Source of the DNA: Alteraurantiacibacter aestuarii
Lineage (GTDB): Bacteria; Pseudomonadota; Alphaproteobacteria; Sphingomonadales; Sphingomonadaceae
Direction: 5' to 3'
NCBI RefSeq assembly: GCF_009827405.1
Contig: NZ_WTYY01000001.1
Location: 62,001-126,000 of the forward strand
DNA: 64,000 nt
Shown: positions 22,913-35,758 of the stretch, piece by piece
Position numbering within the stretch: position 1 is the first letter of the stretch
Layout: each line of letters starts with the position of its first letter
Made by a program: the position numbers and the translations under genes
Notes under the pieces: model-generated
Databases searched by the model: none
What the model was told of the DNA's origin: nothing
What the model saw: the letters and a program-made list of their open reading frames with translations, nothing else

Positions 22913-23445
22913 CAGACCACTCCTTCCAGCTCTTCGCGCATTTCTGCGCCTTTGCGGAACACCCGGGCGAGGATGAACAGGGTCAGCACCAGCAATATTC
23001 CTCCGCCGGAAATTCCCACGTTCAAATCGACGCTGCCATCCTCCGGGGTGAATTGGCTGAACCAGCCGCCAATTATCATGATCGGTACGCCCAATATCTG
23101 CGCCGCCAGAGCCAGCCAGCCCATCTTTGCCAGGCGATTGCCGTTCTCGGGCTGGAAGGGGTCGCCTTCATTGACGGTCGCCACGATCGCATAGAGCTCA
23201 CGAAAGAACCGGTAGGCCAGGAACAGCAGGCCAACCAGCATGACGACGGCCGCAACAAGCGCCCAGATTGCACTGGCGGGCGCACCGACCTCTGTCAGCG
23301 AGATAATGGCCTGCTCACGCAGCACGGTAGGCAAAGCGCCCGCGACGATGGCAAGCAAGGCCATTCCAAGAATGGTCAGGCCGATCAGGATCACCAGCAG
23401 GATGCGGGCCGATCCCATCAGCGGGTCTGTTGTAAGCTTGTTCAT
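22912..23445 (-). CDS. DUF2975 family membrane protein
   Basis: A 177-residue protein with four hydrophobic segments: ILLVILIGLTILGMALLAIV, ALVAAVVMLVGLLFLAYRF, LALAAQILGVPIMIIGGW and GGGILLVLTLFILARVF. NEGDPFQPENGNRLAKMGWLALA is the DUF2975 signature. AGGAGG is 6 bases before ATG. It sits between a 45-residue peptide gene and the XRE regulator in one operon. Its function is unknown. Confidence 0.88.
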   Translation of the reverse strand: MNKLTTDPLMGSARILLVILIGLTILGMALLAIVAGALPTVLREQAIISLTEVGAPASAIWALVAAVVMLVGLLFLAYRFFRELYAIVATVNEGDPFQPENGNRLAKMGWLALAAQILGVPIMIIGGWFSQFTPEDGSVDLNVGISGGGILLVLTLFILARVFRKGAEMREELEGVV

Positions 23446-23456
23446 GTCTGCCTCCT

Positions 23457-23594
23457 TCAGGCGATAGTGGGCGCGGATACCGAAACGCCCGAAAGGACCG
23501 GATCGGCGGGGATATTGATCACCGCACCAAAGCTTCCCGCGAACAGGGCGATGGCGGCAATCGCGGCGAGGCCGTTCTTAAAAATACGTGTCAT
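23457..23594 (-). CDS. 45-residue exported or membrane micropeptide
   Basis: A short ORF of 45 codons plus stop (MTRIFKNGLAAIAAIALFAG...PTIA) with GGAGAA 6 bases upstream of ATG. A basic N-terminus is followed by a hydrophobic stretch of about 16 residues (LAAIAAIALFAGSFGAVI), which looks like a signal peptide or single anchor, and then a Pro/Val/Ser-rich tail. It is first in the operon, 11 bases before the DUF2975 gene, with a promoter just upstream. Family unknown. Its position and ribosome-binding site make it likely to be translated. Confidence 0.75.
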   Translation of the reverse strand: MTRIFKNGLAAIAAIALFAGSFGAVINIPADPVLSGVSVSAPTIA

Positions 23595-23612
23595 TGATCG
23601 TTCTCCAATATG

Positions 23613-23678
23613 GTCGATATCGATATTCAATAAGGCGAGTCGGATTTATTGTCAATCGATAATATCGATAAACGATAT
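23613..23678 (-). promoter_or_regulatory. Promoter with flanking TATCGATA-type operators
   Basis: On the minus strand TTGACA (23650-23655), 17 bases, then TATTGA (23627-23632) makes a good sigma70-type promoter for the micropeptide-DUF2975-XRE operon. The -35 side carries ATATCGTTTATCGATATTATCGAT and the start side carries ATATCGATATCGA. These are near-identical palindromic words on both sides of the core promoter, as expected for cooperative autorepression by the XRE protein. Confidence 0.65.
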
Positions 23679-23699
23679 GTAGGGGATTGGGGTGGGGGG

Positions 23700-23989
23700 T
23701 TGTTTGTTTTCCGCACGCGCATTCGGATTTGTTTGTTTGGCCTCAAACGCCGGCGGCCCCATCCGGGGCCTCAGGCTTTCGGGCTAACGCCCGGCGCGCG
23801 TTCGCGCTTGCGGGCTGCTGGTCGCAGCCCGAACCATTCCCGGCCATTTCCGTATCGCTCTGGCTCGGTCGGCGACCAGCCGACCGCAAGGCCAAAGGCC
23901 GCCCGCAGCCGCCCCGCAGTGGAGCAAAGCGAAACGAAGGGAATAGCGGCGAGGACGCGCGCCCGGATGGGCGTGCGGAAAACAAACAA
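23700..23989. repeat. 290-bp non-coding element bounded by 27-bp inverted repeats
   Basis: Left end 23700-23726 (TTGTTTGTTTTCCGCACGCG...) and right end 23963-23989 are inverted copies with 25 of 27 bases identical. Inside are further palindromes, such as CGGTCGGC-GACCA-GCCGACCG at 23866-23886. The right end also forms a second, perfect 17-bp hairpin (23960-23976 with 23990-24006). No convincing ORF is present. It could be a MITE-like or palindromic intergenic repeat. It lies between the DUF2975 operon and rpoB. No target-site duplication was evident by eye. Confidence 0.6.
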
Positions 23990-24025
23990 GCACGCCCATC
24001 CGGGCGTGCGCAAAGAAGGCAATGT

Positions 24026-24054
24026 TTGACTCACGCACCCCCGTTACCTATGTA
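24026..24054 (+). promoter_or_regulatory. Likely rpoBC promoter
   Basis: TTGACT, 17 bases, TATGTA on the plus strand, about 220 bases before the rpoB start. The remaining leader (24055-24276) holds no gene and is long enough for regulation. It begins just after the inverted-repeat element. Confidence 0.5.
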
Positions 24055-24276
24055 GCAAGCCAACCGGACAGCTTCGAGCAAGGCGCGCCATACGCGGGGG
24101 CACGCCAGGGAAGGAAGCCCGGTTTCCGTGAGATGATTAGTCAAGGCTGTGGTCCGGCTCCCCAAGGGGCGCCCGGTGACTACGGCTTTTTGCGCGTCTC
24201 ACGGCTCCTCCCGTCTGCACAGAAATTCCGCCGGAACCATCTCGGTCCGGCCCAAGGCAAGAGGCATATTCCTCCT

Positions 24277-27200
24277 ATGGCGAGCAAGTCGAAGGCACCG
24301 GTTGCGACCGGCACCAAGAAGAAGCGCATCCGCAAGATTTTCGGCGACATCCACGAAGTGGTGCAGATGCCGAACCTGATCGAGGTGCAGCGTGAGAGCT
24401 ATGAGCAGTTCCTCCGCTCCGATCCCAAGATCGACTATGTCTCGGGCCTTGAGAAGACGCTGCGTTCGGTGTTCCCGATTCGCGACTTCGCCGGTTCTGC
24501 CGAGCTCGACTTCGTTCATTACGAACTGGAAGACCCCAAGTACGACACCACCGAGTGTCGCCAGCGCGGCATCACCTATGCCGCCCCGATGAAGGTCACG
24601 CTGCGCCTGATCGTGTTCGAAGTCGATCAGGAGACCGAAACCCGCTCCGTGCTCGATATCAAGGAGCAGGACGTGTACATGGGCGATATGCCGCTCATGA
24701 CCGAGAACGGCACCTTCTGCATCAATGGTACAGAACGCGTTATCGTCAGCCAGATGCACCGTTCGCCCGGTGTGCTGTTCGACCATGACCGCGGCAAGAC
24801 CCATTCCAGCGGCAAGTTCCTGTTTGCCGCCCGCGTGATCCCCTATCGCGGTTCGTGGCTCGATTTCGAATTCGACGCCAAGGACATCGTCAACGTGCGT
24901 ATCGACCGCAAGCGCAAGCTGCCGGTTACCTCGCTGCTGTACGCCCTGGGCCTGGATGAAGAAGCGATCCTCGATCACTTCTATGACAAGGTCACGTGGA
25001 AGCGCGTTTCGGGCAAGGTTGGCGAAGGCTGGGAAATTCCTTTCGTGCCCGAAGCATGGCGCGGCCAGAAGCCCGCCTTTGCACTGGTTGACGCCAAGAC
25101 CGGCGAGGAAATCTTCCCCGCTGGCCAGAAGGTCTCTCCGCGCGCCGCCAACAAGGCGGAAAAGGATGGCCTCAAGACCCTGCTGATCCCGACCGAGGAA
25201 ATTTTCGGCCGTTATGCCAGCGTGGACCTGATCGACGAGACCACCGGCCGCATCTACATCGAAGCGGGTGACGAGGTTTCTCCGGAGAACCTGGAAAAGA
25301 TCGACGCTGCCGGTATCGACCAGCTCGACCTGCTCGATATCGATCACGTTTCCACCGGCGCCTGGATGCGCAACACGCTGAAAGCCGACAAGTCGGAGAA
25401 CCGCGAAGAAGGCCTGGAAGCCATCTACAAGGTGATGCGTCCCGGCGAGCCGCCGACGAAGGAAACTGCAGAAGCCCTGTTCGAAGGCCTGTTCTTCGAC
25501 AGCGAGCGTTATGACCTTTCTGCCGTTGGCCGCGTGAAGCTGAACATGCGCCTTGGCCTCGATGCCGAGGACACCGTGACCACGCTGCGCAAGGAAGACA
25601 TCCTGGCCGTGGTCAAGGAACTGGTCGACCTGAAGGACGGCAAGGGCGAAGTCGACGATATCGATAACCTCGGCAACCGCCGTGTGCGTTCGGTGGGCGA
25701 GCTGCTGGAAAACCAGTACCGCGTCGGCCTGCTGCGCATGGAACGTGCGGTCAAGGAACGCATGTCCAGCGTAGACGTGTCGACCGTGATGCCGAACGAC
25801 CTGATCAACGCCAAGCCGGCTGTTGCCGCAGTGCGCGAATTCTTCGGCTCCAGCCAGCTGTCGCAGTTCATGGATCAGACCAATCCGCTGTCCGAAGTGA
25901 CCCACAAGCGCCGCGTTTCGGCACTCGGGCCGGGCGGCCTGACGCGTGAGCGCGCGGGCTTTGAAGTGCGCGACGTTCATCCCACCCACTATGGCCGTAT
26001 CTGCCCGATTGAAACGCCGGAAGGCCCGAACATCGGCCTGATCAACTCGCTGTCGACCTTCGCCCGCGTGAACAAGTATGGCTTCATCGAAACGCCCTAT
26101 CGCCTCGTCTCCGATGGCGTGGTGTCGGGCGAAGTGCGCTACCTTTCCGCAATGGAAGAGCAGAAGCACACAGTGGCGCAGGCTTCGGCTGACATCGACG
26201 AGAACGGCAAGTTCATCGAGGACCTGATCTCGGCGCGCCAGAACGGCGAGTTCGTGATGAGCCCGTCCGCGCAGGTTACCCTGATGGACGTTTCGCCCAA
26301 GCAGCTGGTGTCGGTTGCCGCATCGCTGATCCCGTTCCTGGAAAACGATGACGCCAACCGCGCGTTGATGGGGTCGAACATGCAGCGTCAGGCTGTGCCG
26401 CTGGTAAAGGCTGAAGCGCCTTTCGTCGGTACCGGCATGGAAGAGACCGTGGCCCGCGATTCGGGTGCGGCCATTTCCGCCATCCGCGCCGGCGTGATCG
26501 ATCAGGTCGACGCCACGCGCATCGTGATCCGTGCATCGGGTGATGTGGACGCCGGCAACCCCGGCGTGGACATCTACTCGCTGCAGAAGTTCCAGCGCTC
26601 CAACCAGAACACCTGCATCAACCAGCGTCCGCTGGTGAAGGTAGGCGAAGTGGTGGAGAAGGGCGACATCATCGCCGATGGCCCCTCCACCGATCTGGGT
26701 GAGCTGGCACTGGGCAAGAACAGCCTCGTCGCCTTCATGCCCTGGAACGGCTACAACTATGAGGACAGTATCCTCATTTCCGAACGCATCGTGAAGGATG
26801 ACGTCTTCACCTCGATCCATATCGAGGAATTCGAAGTCATGGCCCGCGATACCAAGCTTGGTCCGGAGGACATCACCCGCGACATTCCCAACGTCGGTGA
26901 GGAAGCCCTGCGCAGCCTCGACGAGGCGGGCATCGTCTACATCGGTGCCGAAGTGCATCCGGGCGATATCCTGTGCGGCAAGATCACGCCAAAGGGCGAA
27001 AGCCCGATGACCCCGGAAGAAAAGCTGCTGCGCGCCATCTTTGGCGAAAAGGCATCGGACGTACGCGATACCTCGCTGCGCCTGCCGCCGGGCGTGGCCG
27101 GCACCGTGGTCGAAGTGCGCGTGTTCAACCGTCACGGTATCGAGATCGACGATCGTACCCGCGCCATCCAGAACGAGGAAATCGAACGCCTCAAGAAGGA

Positions 27201-28455
27201 TAGCGAGGACGAGCGCAACATCCTCAACCGCGCAACCTACAACCGCCTTGCCGAAATGCTTGACGGGCAGACGGTCTCCGCTGCTCCCAAGGGCGTGAAG
27301 AAGGGTGTGAAGATCGACGCCGACCTGCTCGAATCCATCGAGCGCTACGAATGGTTCAAGTTCGCAGTTGCCGATGACAACATGCAGGCGCAGCTGGAGG
27401 CTGTGAAGTCCCAGTATGACGAGGCGGTCAAGGCCATCAAGGACAAGTTCGAGGACCGCAAGGAGAAGCTCGAACGCGGTGATGAGCTGGCTCCTGGCGT
27501 GCTCAAGATGGTCAAGGTGTTCGTGGCGGTGAAGCGCAAGCTGCAGCCGGGCGACAAGATGGCCGGCCGTCACGGCAACAAGGGTGTGATCTCTCGCATC
27601 CTGCCCGCCGAGGATATGCCTTTCATGGCCGACGGTACGCCGGTCGATATCGTGCTCAACCCGCTGGGCGTGCCTTCGCGCATGAACGTGGGGCAGATCT
27701 TCGAGACCCATCTGGGCCTCGCTGCGCGCGGTCTTGGCCAGCAGGTAACGCGGGCGCTGGAGGAATGGCGTGAAGCCAATCCCGATCCGCTGACCGCCAA
27801 GCCGCCAGAGGCCGTGGTCGAGAAGCTCAAGGACGTTTACGGCGAGCGCTATCATGACGATATCGAAGGCCGTTCGGTGGAGGAAGTTGTCGAACTGGCA
27901 ACCAATCTGAAGAACGGCGTGCCGATGGGCACTCCGGTGTTCGATGGTGCCAAGGAGCAGGATGTCACCGACATGCTGATCAAGGCCGGCTTCGACAGCT
28001 CCGGTCAGGTCGATCTGTATGATGGCCGTACCGGTGAAGTGTTCGACCGCAAGGTAACAGTGGGCTACATCTACATGCTCAAGCTGCACCACCTTGTTGA
28101 CGACAAGATCCACGCCCGTTCGATCGGCCCGTACTCGCTCGTTACCCAGCAGCCGCTGGGTGGTAAGGCGCAGTTCGGTGGCCAGCGTTTCGGCGAAATG
28201 GAAGTCTGGGCCCTGCAGGCATATGGCGCTGCCTATACCTTGCAGGAAATGCTGACGGTGAAATCGGACGACGTGGTCGGCCGCACCAAGGTCTACGAAG
28301 CGATCGTCAAGGGTGACGATACGTTCGAGGCCGGCATTCCGGAAAGCTTCAACGTGCTCGTCAAGGAAATGCGCTCGCTGGGCCTCAACGTCGAACTCTC
28401 ATCGCTGACAGATGGCGATGACGATGCGGACGGCCTCTCGATCGCGGCTGAATAA
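24277..28455 (+). CDS. rpoB: RNA polymerase beta subunit
   Basis: A 1392-residue beta subunit of the size usual in alphaproteobacteria. Familiar blocks include [20 protein letters not shown] at the start, the rifampicin region ([20 protein letters not shown], then [20 protein letters not shown]), [20 protein letters not shown], and at the end [20 protein letters not shown]. The Rif pocket shows no known resistance substitution by eye. ATG at 24277 gives the conserved lysine-rich start; an in-frame upstream extension is not supported. rpoC follows 85 bases later. Confidence 0.98.
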   Translation: MASKSKAPVATGTKKKRIRKIFGDIHEVVQMPNLIEVQRESYEQFLRSDPKIDYVSGLEKTLRSVFPIRDFAGSAELDFVHYELEDPKYDTTECRQRGITYAAPMKVTLRLIVFEVDQETETRSVLDIKEQDVYMGDMPLMTENGTFCINGTERVIVSQMHRSPGVLFDHDRGKTHSSGKFLFAARVIPYRGSWLDFEFDAKDIVNVRIDRKRKLPVTSLLYALGLDEEAILDHFYDKVTWKRVSGKVGEGWEIPFVPEAWRGQKPAFALVDAKTGEEIFPAGQKVSPRAANKAEKDGLKTLLIPTEEIFGRYASVDLIDETTGRIYIEAGDEVSPENLEKIDAAGIDQLDLLDIDHVSTGAWMRNTLKADKSENREEGLEAIYKVMRPGEPPTKETAEALFEGLFFDSERYDLSAVGRVKLNMRLGLDAEDTVTTLRKEDILAVVKELVDLKDGKGEVDDIDNLGNRRVRSVGELLENQYRVGLLRMERAVKERMSSVDVSTVMPNDLINAKPAVAAVREFFGSSQLSQFMDQTNPLSEVTHKRRVSALGPGGLTRERAGFEVRDVHPTHYGRICPIETPEGPNIGLINSLSTFARVNKYGFIETPYRLVSDGVVSGEVRYLSAMEEQKHTVAQASADIDENGKFIEDLISARQNGEFVMSPSAQVTLMDVSPKQLVSVAASLIPFLENDDANRALMGSNMQRQAVPLVKAEAPFVGTGMEETVARDSGAAISAIRAGVIDQVDATRIVIRASGDVDAGNPGVDIYSLQKFQRSNQNTCINQRPLVKVGEVVEKGDIIADGPSTDLGELALGKNSLVAFMPWNGYNYEDSILISERIVKDDVFTSIHIEEFEVMARDTKLGPEDITRDIPNVGEEALRSLDEAGIVYIGAEVHPGDILCGKITPKGESPMTPEEKLLRAIFGEKASDVRDTSLRLPPGVAGTVVEVRVFNRHGIEIDDRTRAIQNEEIERLKKDSEDERNILNRATYNRLAEMLDGQTVSAAPKGVKKGVKIDADLLESIERYEWFKFAVADDNMQAQLEAVKSQYDEAVKAIKDKFEDRKEKLERGDELAPGVLKMVKVFVAVKRKLQPGDKMAGRHGNKGVISRILPAEDMPFMADGTPVDIVLNPLGVPSRMNVGQIFETHLGLAARGLGQQVTRALEEWREANPDPLTAKPPEAVVEKLKDVYGERYHDDIEGRSVEEVVELATNLKNGVPMGTPVFDGAKEQDVTDMLIKAGFDSSGQVDLYDGRTGEVFDRKVTVGYIYMLKLHHLVDDKIHARSIGPYSLVTQQPLGGKAQFGGQRFGEMEVWALQAYGAAYTLQEMLTVKSDDVVGRTKVYEAIVKGDDTFEAGIPESFNVLVKEMRSLGLNVELSSLTDGDDDADGLSIAAE

Positions 28456-28540
28456 CAGGGGCACGGGCGGCCACCGGGAAACCGGCAAAGCCGCCCGCCT
28501 CCTCTCGCCCCTGGAACTTTTCCCTCAAGGGATTTGAAAA

Positions 28541-32857
<4,317 letters not shown>

Positions 32858-32886
32858 GCCTGATTGCTGACAGACATCACTACAGG

Positions 32887-32916
32887 CCCCGCCGGAAGCG
32901 ATTCCGGCGGGGTTTT
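32887..32916 (+). terminator. Terminator of the rpoBC operon
   Basis: CCCCGCCGGAA-GCGA-TTCCGGCGGGG is a perfect 11-bp stem with a 4-base loop, followed by TTTTG. It lies 29 bases after the rpoC stop. Confidence 0.95.
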
Positions 32917-33068
32917 GTTTGTCCGTCGTCCATCTGCTGCGTGCTCATCGCTGGTGCCACCGCCGCCAGCCAAAGCCTTTCTTTAGCCCCCCAAAGTCAC
33001 CTTGATCGGCTGGCGGCAAACCCCAGTTAGGTTGCATTGCACAACCCGATTCACCGGAGTTCCCGCTC

Positions 33069-34181
33069 ATGACCGACGCATCGATCCTGTTCCAGCCTTT
33101 CACATCCGCCAAGCTCTCCCTGCCCAACCGCATCGTGATGGCACCGATGACGCGCAATATGGCGCCGGGCGGCATTCCCGGTCCTGCCAACGCCGAATAT
33201 TACCGGCGGCGCGCGGAAAATGCGGTCGGCCTGATCCTTTCGGAAGGCACGGTGATCGACCGCCCCGCCTCGCGCAATCAGGCCGCCATTCCGCATTTCT
33301 ATGGCGACGAGGCACTGGCGGGCTGGCAGGGCGTGATTGACGCCGTGCACGATGCAGGCGGCAAGATGGGGCCGCAGCTGTGGCATGTTGGGGGCGCGCC
33401 TTCGCCCAGCAAGGACCCGGATGAAGGCCCGATAGACACGCCATCGGGCATCTTCGCACCGGACGTTCCGCGCGGTGAACCGATGAGCGATGCCGACATT
33501 GCCGATACCATCGATGCCTTTGCCCGTGCCGCCGCAGACAGCCAGCGCCTGGGCTTCGACACGTTCGAGATTCACGGCGCCCATGGCTATCTGATTGACG
33601 AATTCTTCTGGGGAGGCACCAATCTGCGCGCAGATCGCTATGGCGGTGCCACCATTGCCGAGCGTTCGCGCTTTGCCGTCGAAGTGGTTACCGCCATGCG
33701 CGCCGCGGTGGGGCCGGACTATCCGATCCTGTTGCGCCTGAGCCAGTGGAAGCAGCAGGATTACTCTGCCCGGCTGGCGGAAACGCCCGCCGAGATGGAA
33801 CAATGGTTGCGGCCGCTGGCCGATGCCGGGGTCGACATTTTCCATTGCTCACAGCGCCGCTTCTGGGACCCGGAATTTCCGGAAATTGATGGCGACAAGG
33901 GCCTCAACTTCGCCGGATGGGCCAAGAAGATTACCGGCCTGCCCACCATCAGTGTCGGCTCGGTCGGCCTGTCTTCGGACTTCTTCTCCGCCTTCTCGGG
34001 AGAGACGGCGGGAACGGCAGGGCTGGACCCGCTGATCGAGCGGATGGAACGCGGCGAGTTCGATCTGATCGCGGTTGGCCGCGCACTTCTGTCCGATCCC
34101 GCATGGGCGGCCAAGGTCCGCGACGGACGCACCGGCGAGCTGGAAGATTTCAATCCGGCGGCGATGGCTGAACTGGTCTGA
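33069..34181 (+). CDS. NADH:flavin oxidoreductase (Old Yellow Enzyme family)
   Basis: A 370-residue FMN-dependent TIM-barrel ene-reductase. The start LFQPFTSAKLSLPNRIVMAPMTRN, the catalytic region GPQLWHVGG, the barrel motif FEIHGAHGYLIDEFFWGGTNLRAD and the C-terminal phosphate-binding block LIAVGRALLSDPAWAAKV are all diagnostic. It reduces activated C=C bonds with NAD(P)H. The physiological substrate is unknown. gltX starts 36 bases after its stop and could be co-transcribed. Confidence 0.93.
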   Translation: MTDASILFQPFTSAKLSLPNRIVMAPMTRNMAPGGIPGPANAEYYRRRAENAVGLILSEGTVIDRPASRNQAAIPHFYGDEALAGWQGVIDAVHDAGGKMGPQLWHVGGAPSPSKDPDEGPIDTPSGIFAPDVPRGEPMSDADIADTIDAFARAAADSQRLGFDTFEIHGAHGYLIDEFFWGGTNLRADRYGGATIAERSRFAVEVVTAMRAAVGPDYPILLRLSQWKQQDYSARLAETPAEMEQWLRPLADAGVDIFHCSQRRFWDPEFPEIDGDKGLNFAGWAKKITGLPTISVGSVGLSSDFFSAFSGETAGTAGLDPLIERMERGEFDLIAVGRALLSDPAWAAKVRDGRTGELEDFNPAAMAELV

Positions 34182-34217
34182 CTTGTGGCGCGGGGGGCAG
34201 GGCGCTACCTGCTCCCC

Positions 34218-35582
34218 ATGACCACCACCACCCGCTTCGCTCCTTCGCCCACGGGCCGCCTGCATGTCGGCAATATCCGCACGGCGCTGCATAACTGGCT
34301 GCTCGCCCGCAAGCACGGTGGGCGGTTCCTGCTGCGTATCGATGATACCGATGCAGAGCGCAGCCGGGAGGAATATGTCGATGCCATCCGCGCCGATCTG
34401 GTCTGGCTTGGCCTGGATATCGATGGCGAGGAGCGGCAGTCGGCGCGGCTGGCGCTGTATGATGAGGCATTCGAAAAATTGAAGGCATCCGGGCGGGTCT
34501 ACCCCGCCTATGAAACCGCTCAGGAACTGGACCTGAAGCGCAAGATCCAGCTGGGGCGCGGCCTGCCGCCGATCTATGACCGCGGCGCCCTGATGCTGAG
34601 CGAGGCAGAGCGCAGCACAAAGGAGGCACAGGGCATTGCACCGCACTGGCGCTTCAAGCTTGACCATGATGAGCCGATCACCTGGGTGGACGGCATTCGC
34701 GGACAGCAGAAATTCGACCCCGCGCAATTGTCCGACCCGGTGATCCGGCGCGCCGATGGATCGTGGCTGTACATGCTGCCCAGCGCCGTCGACGACATCG
34801 ACATGGGGGTGACGGACGTGCTGCGCGGTGAGGACCATGTTTCCAATACTGCCGTGCAAATACAGATGTTTACCGCACTTCATGCTGCACAATTTTCAGC
34901 GAAGGCCACGAGCGGGGGCGATCCCTTTCCGCGCTTCGCGCATGAGGCACTGCTGGTGGGTAGCGAGGGCAAATTGTCCAAGCGGCTCGGCTCGCTGGGA
35001 TGCGATGCGTTTCGTGAGCGCGATATAGAGCCGCAGGCGCTGGTGGCGCTGCTGGCGCGGCTGGGCACGTCTTTGCCGGTGGAGCCGATTGCCGAGCGTT
35101 CGGCGCTGGTGGCCTCATTCGACCTTTCTGTATTTGGCCGCGCCCCGGCCCGTTTCGATGATGACGAGCTGGCGCGCGTGAACACCGCCATCGTGCACCA
35201 GCTGCCCTATGCCGCAGTCTCCGATCGCCTGCCGGATGGAATGGATGAGGTCGCATGGCTGGCGATCCGTCCCAATCTGCAAGTTGTGGGCGATGCCGGG
35301 GCTTGGTGGGCCATCGTCACCGGGCCGATCACCCGGCCCGCTTTCGATGATGAGGACAAGGCGTTCCTGGCACAGGCGGCGCAGGCGCTGACCTGGTCTG
35401 ACACTGTGTGGAAGGACCTGACCAATGCGCTGAAGGAAAGCACGGGCCGCAAGGGCAAGGCGCTGTTCCTGCCGCTGCGCCAGGCGCTGACCGGCATGGA
35501 GCACGGGCCGGACATGGCCAGCCTGCTGCCGCTGATCGGCGAGGAAGAGGCAAGAAAGCGCCTGCAACTGGCGGCCAGCTAG
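34218..35582 (+). CDS. gltX: Glutamyl-tRNA synthetase
   Basis: A 454-residue class I synthetase. The HIGH-type motif is FAPSPTGRLHVGNIRTALHN and the KMSKS-type motif is EGKLSKRLGS. RIDDTDAERSREEYVDAI and the RGEDHVSNTAVQIQMF block are typical of GluRS. ATG at 34218 begins MTTTTRFAPSPTG. The C-terminal anticodon-binding helices (ALKESTGRKGKALFLPLRQALTG) are complete, so it is a full GluRS and not the short GluQ. Alphaproteobacteria often carry two gltX copies. Confidence 0.95.
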   Translation: MTTTTRFAPSPTGRLHVGNIRTALHNWLLARKHGGRFLLRIDDTDAERSREEYVDAIRADLVWLGLDIDGEERQSARLALYDEAFEKLKASGRVYPAYETAQELDLKRKIQLGRGLPPIYDRGALMLSEAERSTKEAQGIAPHWRFKLDHDEPITWVDGIRGQQKFDPAQLSDPVIRRADGSWLYMLPSAVDDIDMGVTDVLRGEDHVSNTAVQIQMFTALHAAQFSAKATSGGDPFPRFAHEALLVGSEGKLSKRLGSLGCDAFRERDIEPQALVALLARLGTSLPVEPIAERSALVASFDLSVFGRAPARFDDDELARVNTAIVHQLPYAAVSDRLPDGMDEVAWLAIRPNLQVVGDAGAWWAIVTGPITRPAFDDEDKAFLAQAAQALTWSDTVWKDLTNALKESTGRKGKALFLPLRQALTGMEHGPDMASLLPLIGEEEARKRLQLAAS

Positions 35583-35688
35583 CGCGGGCGACCTCCGGAC
35601 CTGACCGGAATCGGACACAGAAATCGGCTCATCGCAGAACCGGGGTGTTTCATCTCACAAGCATAAATGCCGCTTGATTTTGCAGTGC

Positions 35689-35716
35689 AACATTATGATA
35701 TGTTATCCCATAACCA
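35689..35716 (+). promoter_or_regulatory. Possible Zur operator upstream of the TonB receptor gene
   Basis: TGTTAT-CCC-ATAAC at 35701-35714 is an inverted repeat (GTTAT/ATAAC) that fits the alphaproteobacterial Zur pattern TGTTATnnnATAACA. An overlapping AACAT-N6-ATGTT pair spans 35689-35704. It lies 45 bases before the start of a ZnuD-like receptor, next to AT-rich promoter-like sequence. Confidence 0.5.
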
Positions 35717-35758
35717 AAACTTCGGGCCTCACAACTCAGACTTCGGGATAGCAAATCA

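Noticed and set aside
23649-24055. Several overlapping 80-126-codon frames in the inverted-repeat element
   Set aside because: They appear on both strands because the element is GC-rich and palindromic; none has a ribosome-binding site or protein-like composition.
24199-28113. 1304-codon open frame on the minus strand opposite rpoB, and a 1040-codon frame opposite rpoC (28385-31507)
   Set aside because: Antisense shadows caused by high GC and strong codon bias in the rpo genes. The sequences are low in recognisable protein features and the sense genes are certain.
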